A stretch of 5,952 nt of DNA from CAYSGL01 sp964520985 (GTDB lineage Bacteria > Pseudomonadota > Alphaproteobacteria > Micavibrionales > Micavibrionaceae): the NCBI GenBank assembly GCA_964520985.1, contig CAZFPB010000048.1, positions 1 to 5,952 of the forward strand, in the 5' to 3' direction. Both the position numbers and the translations under genes were made by a program. The notes beneath the pieces are model-generated. The model saw only the letters and a list, made by a program, of their open reading frames with translations. It made no database searches and was not told the origin of the DNA. Of the stretch, positions 5,883 through 5,952 are shown one piece after another. Numbering within the stretch: position 1 is the stretch's first letter; every line of letters starts with the position of its first letter.

Positions 5883-5952
5883 GCGAGCGACTGACCGACG
5901 CAGAACTCGACGAGGCGCTCCAGGTTGCTCGGGATCTGAGCAGCTTGCGTTT
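5879..5952 (+). CDS. 5' fragment of a downstream gene, unknown function
   Basis: ATG 5879 overlaps the previous stop (ATGA, 5879-5882) and has GGAGG at 5869-5873, five bases upstream. The window ends after 24 complete codons, encoding an acidic, probably helical N-terminus (LTDAELDEALQVARDL). The fragment is too short to identify. Its spacing and codon use place it in the same operon. Confidence 0.65.
   Translation, partial: MSERLTDAELDEALQVARDLSSLR

Overview
The window looks like part of the early (replication/recombination) region of a high-GC double-stranded DNA phage or prophage. All convincing genes are on the + strand and are tightly packed. Several overlap by four bases at stop/start junctions (GTGA, ATGA, TTGA), and most have clear GAGG/AAGGAGG-type ribosome binding sites. 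Nearly all codons end in G or C. I cannot name the host; the composition would fit many high-GC bacteria.

Left end (1-465): the sequence starts inside a trinucleotide (GCC) run that passes into a hexameric GCCTAC/GCCGAC array. This is probably the 3' part of a partial gene ending at 262. A small ORF (259-465) with a hydrophobic N-terminus follows, coupled to both neighbours by overlaps.

Centre (462-3286): a recognisable recombination module. It holds a Cas4/RecB-type PD-(D/E)XK nuclease with four cysteines suited to an Fe-S cluster plus an extra zinc-knuckle-like insert, a Sak4-like P-loop ATPase (AAA_24 type), and an SSB-like protein related to DUF669 that ends in the acidic tip DDLPF. Likely division of labour: the nuclease resects DNA ends, the SSB coats the single strands, and the ATPase anneals or pairs them.

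Junction (3287-3479): a short non-coding gap with two inverted repeats, then a tRNA-like gene (3392-3462). Its acceptor, D and T arms are canonical, but its anticodon loop is one base short and has no U33. The next gene's ribosome binding site begins almost at the tRNA 3' end.

Right end (3480-5952): a run of overlapping accessory genes typical of phage early regions: a 76-residue unknown protein, a long coiled-coil protein with a KOW/SH3-like C-terminus, a small cysteine-rich C2HC zinc-finger protein, an Ead/Ea22-like protein starting at TTG, and the first 24 codons of another gene cut by the window edge.

The most noteworthy items are the zinc-knuckle insert in the nuclease, the U33-less tRNA inside the operon, and the left-end repeat, whose internal variation is synonymous in a different frame from the one that appears to code downstream. 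I found no CRISPR array, insertion sequence, rRNA or attachment site.
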